DNA from: Trichobilharzia szidati
Lineage: Eukaryota; Platyhelminthes; Trematoda; Strigeidida; Schistosomatidae
Direction: 5' to 3'
DNA: 64,000 nt
Assembly: GCA_944472155.2 (NCBI GenBank)
Contig: OX235279.1
Location: forward strand, 134,574,920-134,638,919
Shown here: positions 59,710 through 64,000 of the stretch, one piece after another
How positions within the stretch are numbered: position 1 is the first letter of the stretch
How the letters are laid out: each line of letters opens with the position of its first letter
Made by a program: the position numbers and the translations under genes
Notes under the pieces: generated by a model
Told to the model about the DNA's origin: nothing
What the model saw: the letters and a program-made list of their open reading frames with translations, nothing else
Databases searched by the model: none

Positions 59710-62600
59710 CTAATAAGTTATATCCGGTGAGGGAACTGAATCATAGGTGTGAACGCATAAATTAATAATAGTATGAAATGCAATTAAAGTGTTTGTGATG
59801 ATAATCATAGTTAAATGTCAAGTGGCAAAACAATTAATATCATATATAGAATAATTCATTAGATGTATAGATGTCGGAAAGGGGTTCATAATTATAGGAT
59901 TAGTAAGCCAGTTGAAGACAAGGGACTTGGTAAAGGAATGTTGATTTGGAATTTTGTATCTCTCTGTAGGGAAAATAAGTACACCTTATCTGAAAATCGT
60001 CACTTGCACAGATCTTCTGTGTTGTTCTAATTCTGTCTTCATATTGCGTTACTTTGTATTCGTTTCTCATCTCCTGTGTTTAGCTGCAACGCTCATTCAT
60101 TTCCTCTCTTTGACGTCCAACCTATCTCACCGCTATTTGATATTTTTTTGTCGATGAACGTCCCTTTATATACTACTGATTAATCGTATCAGTAGCACAC
60201 ACCACGATACTGATAATTCTGTAAGATGAAGTTTCCTTTTTAAGCGGACTACTTACATTTTCCAAGTAGACACTTTAATTAGGGTGAATTTGTGCAAATA
60301 TGCATTAAATAAAATAATTCAGTTCAATCTTCTTGTTGCAACTTAAAAAAAGTATTAGAAATGACGACTGATAAATACTTTATTTTGAATGTCTACTGTT
60401 TTTAAAACAATAAATTCATGTGATTTATGTATTCAGTTAGTATTTTGCTTTTAAGAGATAGTGTAAAGATTTTACTTATTGTCATAGATTTGAAAAAATA
60501 CCAGAATGAAAATTCTGTTCTTCGCTGCTAAAGTTAGTATCCACGTATGCTACAAAAGCAAACTAAAATAAGTATATAGATCCACAATGACCTTTAAATA
60601 GAAATCGTTAGGAGTCTATTGGTAGGAAGAAGTACTTGACCAACATTTCTTGCTTTTAAGCATTCATCGAGTTTGATGGAGTTCATATGAATTAGGAAAT
60701 GCAAATGTGAAATATTCATTGTCGAAGTCAAGCGCTTTACTTTCAGAATATTCAAGATGAGGTTTTAGATTTCACAAATAGGTGACAGAAATTCAGATCT
60801 GAAAGGTGACGTGAGTTCATTATGGGTTTCAGTTATACAAAATGATGAGTACCAGAAGGTATAAAATTTAACTTAGAAAGCGTACTCTGAATAACCACGA
60901 TGGTAAACTTGGCAGGTAATGTGTAATTGATAATGTGGTATGAAATAGCAAATAATTTGATTTGGTAACCATTCCGCGAATCACCTGTTTAACATTGTGA
61001 TCAGTTTATCGGATAATTATATCTGTAGTAATAACGGTTTGACTACAGAGGTGCAAAACTTGCTGACAGTATAAAATGTGTCACTAAGCTATTCGCAAAC
61101 AAAAAATTATGAGTAAATTCGAATTTGCACACATTTTTCCTACTGTATTTTTAACGGTCTAGCGATAATTCTGATAACATCAGACAAAAATCGCATAGTC
61201 TATAGAGGGACCATGAACCTTATGTGCTTTGCTAAAAAAACTTAGCTCAAGCGATGTAAAATATAACAACGAGAAAATTATCGCTGTCTGCAATAAAGCC
61301 ATAACTGATTTCTATTTCATACACTTAACTGAACTGTATGAGGACATAATGACTGAACCTAAACAACATGCTGCTAGGCAATTCAAATGCAATCGAACAA
61401 ATCATATGTTGCTAAATCACTCAAAAGACATGAATATAGGAGAACTAGCATCTAGACACATGCATTTTAGTGTATTTCATTAGCCTGGCTACATGTCAGT
61501 TAACCTAAGTCGAGTTTATGTATCCAAATACTATTTCACCCATAATCCTATAACTTTTGAATAACTTAGTAACATTCCTATTACATTCAGTCAAAAGTAA
61601 TATCTTTCTAGTTCTCAAAGGTTCCTCAGCCAATGTCAGTTTGTAGTGAGAACAAATTTGAAACAGATATCTATCCATATAGGTTTTACTACTGAATGGC
61701 TGGCTGACAAAATATTGCCTATTCACTACTTGTCATTCGATTATTCATGATGCACTGCAAAAAATATTCTATAGCCCTAAATGAATGAGCCAGTATGGCT
61801 AAAGGACAATCTTCCCTTCGAAATGCTCGTATGTGAATACGCGTTGATAGCATCTTCTCCGAATGTAAGAGGGTTTCTTAAATGCTTCGTGAAGTTACTA
61901 CCTATCATTCGTTAGGTATCAAAACAATATTGTGCATCCTGTGGTAGGATTAAAAGTCGTGCTAAAGGTAATCCTTATTATTTATTTTAACAAATCAACA
62001 GATCTTACCATTGTGTTTGGTTGACTAACGTATGATAACTGCTACTGAACCATCTATTGACCACACATGATTTAAAGTGAGCTAGAATTCAGACAAAACT
62101 GTTAGAACGATTATGAATACAGACCAACCTTTTATTCTCATCATTATGTGATATACTCTCAGCTTTCGAATGTCTCCATTTCGGATTTAGCCTAAATGTA
62201 ACATTGAAAAAACCTCGTTCACGTTCTTATGAGAAATGAGTTAGCTATTTTATAGCTTTATTCGACACTGGGCCTACACCTTTAAAATTGTCCATTGAAC
62301 AAAATAAGTACAATGACGGACGAGATCGTGTAAGCCTACACAGCTAAGCTATTTGAGCACCTAACAAGTGATTAGCCTACCAACATTGCTGTGCTGCTAG
62401 TCAAAAGTTTACGTAGCCTTTAGATGTTGATAGAAAAGTTTGTGAGGAGTCATAGAACCGAATGAAAAATGATCGCAAAGTACCGAGTATAGTGCAGATG
62501 TTCATCAAAAACCCTAATTTTCGCTGGTAATGCAAGGGTAAAAATAATTATATTAATTTTGGCAACCAAGTACAACAAAAAAGTGATGCAGTGCTACTCA
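59710..62600. other. Intergenic sequence, nothing assigned
   Basis: AT-rich with only short open frames. No element motif or exon with convincing splice sites was found. Confidence 0.4.
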
Positions 62601-62609
62601 GTTAGTGTT

Positions 62610-63400
62610 TTAGACATATAAATGAAACTTTTGTAATGCTGTTGGATTCTTCTGGCTCGTTTATTTTCTGCTCGACAAGGAATTCCATGGACAAAATGAT
62701 GGTGTGACTATGGGTTCACCATTAGGATGAGTCCTGGCTGATTCTTTCATCACCGACTTAGAGAATGAATTATCGAAAGGAGTAATTAATGAATTGGATT
62801 TCTACTGACAGTGTATAGATGACACATTTTCAATTGGGCATAACGAGAATGAAGCAACGAACGTCCCTAACTAGTTCAGTGATGTGCATCCAGCAATAAA
62901 CTTTACCATGGAGAAAGAAAAAATGGTAGTGTTTCATTCCTAGACGTCTTTTTGATCAGGGAGGCGAATGATACATAAAGGAGTGCGTACAGGAAACCTA
63001 CAACGACTGGTCAGCATACTCACTTTTTGAGTTTTGATAAACGCGACTTCTTGAAGTGCTTAGTTCATAGAGCTAAATTAATCTACTCTCTTGACGAGTA
63101 GCTTATTATTATCAGAGAATTACTCAGTAAGAATGGTTAATAAGATAAGTTCATTGATAAAAAACATGAATTTAATGCCACGGATAGTTGATATGGCGAC
63201 AGCTCCAAAGAATCCCTAGTTTATAATACTATAGTTTATTGGCTATAGCATCAGGGAAATAGTGACAAAGAGCCTGAAGAATGCAGCAAAAAGAGCATTC
63301 AATGCATTAAAAGGTATGCACTCCACTTCAACTTAACTTGCAAAAAGAAAGGATAAACTACCTAATTTCGCTTCCTCTATGAATATCCACTACTAGCAAA
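62610..63400 (+). mobile_element. PLE reverse-transcriptase fragment, decayed
   Basis: NDGVTMGSPLG then a stop, then VLADSFITDLENELSKGVIN, and CIDDTFSIGHNENE (catalytic DD kept, 62812-62823). FLDVFLIREANDT and a SAYRKPTTTGQHTHFLSFDK stretch follow, then HRAKLIYSLDE. Stops and frameshifts make it non-functional. It belongs to the TGQ(Y/H)T type, like 22868-23930. Confidence 0.78.
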
Positions 63401-64000
63401 GAATCCATTCGGTATATGCAGGGTGTTTTTGAGTTAAATTTTTTCAGATTTTCTTTTTTTAAATACAAAGGTAAGTTGTAATAATTTCGAAATGCAAAGA
63501 TCACATGGTGGTTTTAGTAAGTCTTTTACAGTGAGTGATTACACATGAAGAGAGTTTATTTATCATATGTTATCATCACTTTGATTTCTAGGCTGGTGCT
63601 TACGCAAAGGAGACAAAATTGTGTGGCGAAACCCATTCAGCTTTATGATTATAGAACACGAAAATTAAGTGACTAACTTACATGTGTGTACAAAGGCCGT
63701 TAAACAGTGCTTGAAGAAATAGTCGATATTAAAGAAACGGTAAAGATAACTTGACATCAATTTTCACATAAACAAAAGCGGTTAGTGAATATTTCAAAAC
63801 TGTTTGAGATAATAAGATCCTGTGAAACACTTAGGAAAGCGACAAAAACTCTGAAGTTCATGTATTAATGAGGGATCATAAAACTTGATTTGGATTCTTT
63901 TTCGAAAGTTGTGTAAAAATCCACCTGTTCTTAAGGTTTAAAGTATTTTATGTAAACGGTATTTCTCATACCAATAACAAGTCTAGGTCCTGGTTGACCA
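63401..64000. other. Window end, nothing recognised
   Basis: AT-rich flank of the PLE. An endonuclease tail was not readable. Confidence 0.4.

Overview
The window is AT-rich eukaryotic DNA with many short introns, and it most likely comes from a blood fluke (Schistosoma or a close relative). That rests on a tRNA-headed SINE carrying a hammerhead ribozyme (the Sm-alpha type known from schistosomes), many Penelope-like (PLE) fragments with GIY-YIG endonuclease domains, and LINE remnants. The species cannot be fixed from this sequence alone.

Bases 1-32322 (+ strand) hold the 3' part of one large host gene, TRRAP, the PIKK-family pseudokinase scaffold of SAGA and NuA4/TIP60 histone acetyltransferase complexes. 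I trace 23 coding exons from the C-terminal HEAT-like region through the FAT domain and the pseudokinase to the FATC tail, which ends in PWL-stop at 32322; a poly(A) signal follows at 32335. The exon lengths sum to an open frame of about 2,685 codons. The introns contain a LINE, several SINEs and three PLE fragments.

Bases 36954-43978 (- strand) hold four exons of a second host gene, an isoamyl-acetate-hydrolysing esterase (IAH1, SGNH hydrolase), tail-to-tail with TRRAP. Its first exon or exons, with the catalytic serine, were not found in the window. Its introns hold decayed LINEs, a PLE, and a decayed Sm-alpha-like SINE.

The 4.6 kb between the two genes and the 20 kb beyond 43978 are repeat-rich. 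They carry PLE pieces of at least two families in both orientations, SINEs inserted in or beside PLEs, and LINE remnants. Long stretches show nothing recognisable. I see no bacterial genes, CRISPR arrays or functional tRNA/rRNA genes.

The most notable structures are ribozyme-bearing retroelements. One is an intact-looking type I hammerhead (10991-11050) inside a 414-bp insertion with 9-bp target duplications and about 1.2 permuted repeat units. A second SINE family carries a different hammerhead (CUGAAGA core) on the minus strand in at least two copies, one of them folded back into a 36-bp inverted repeat.
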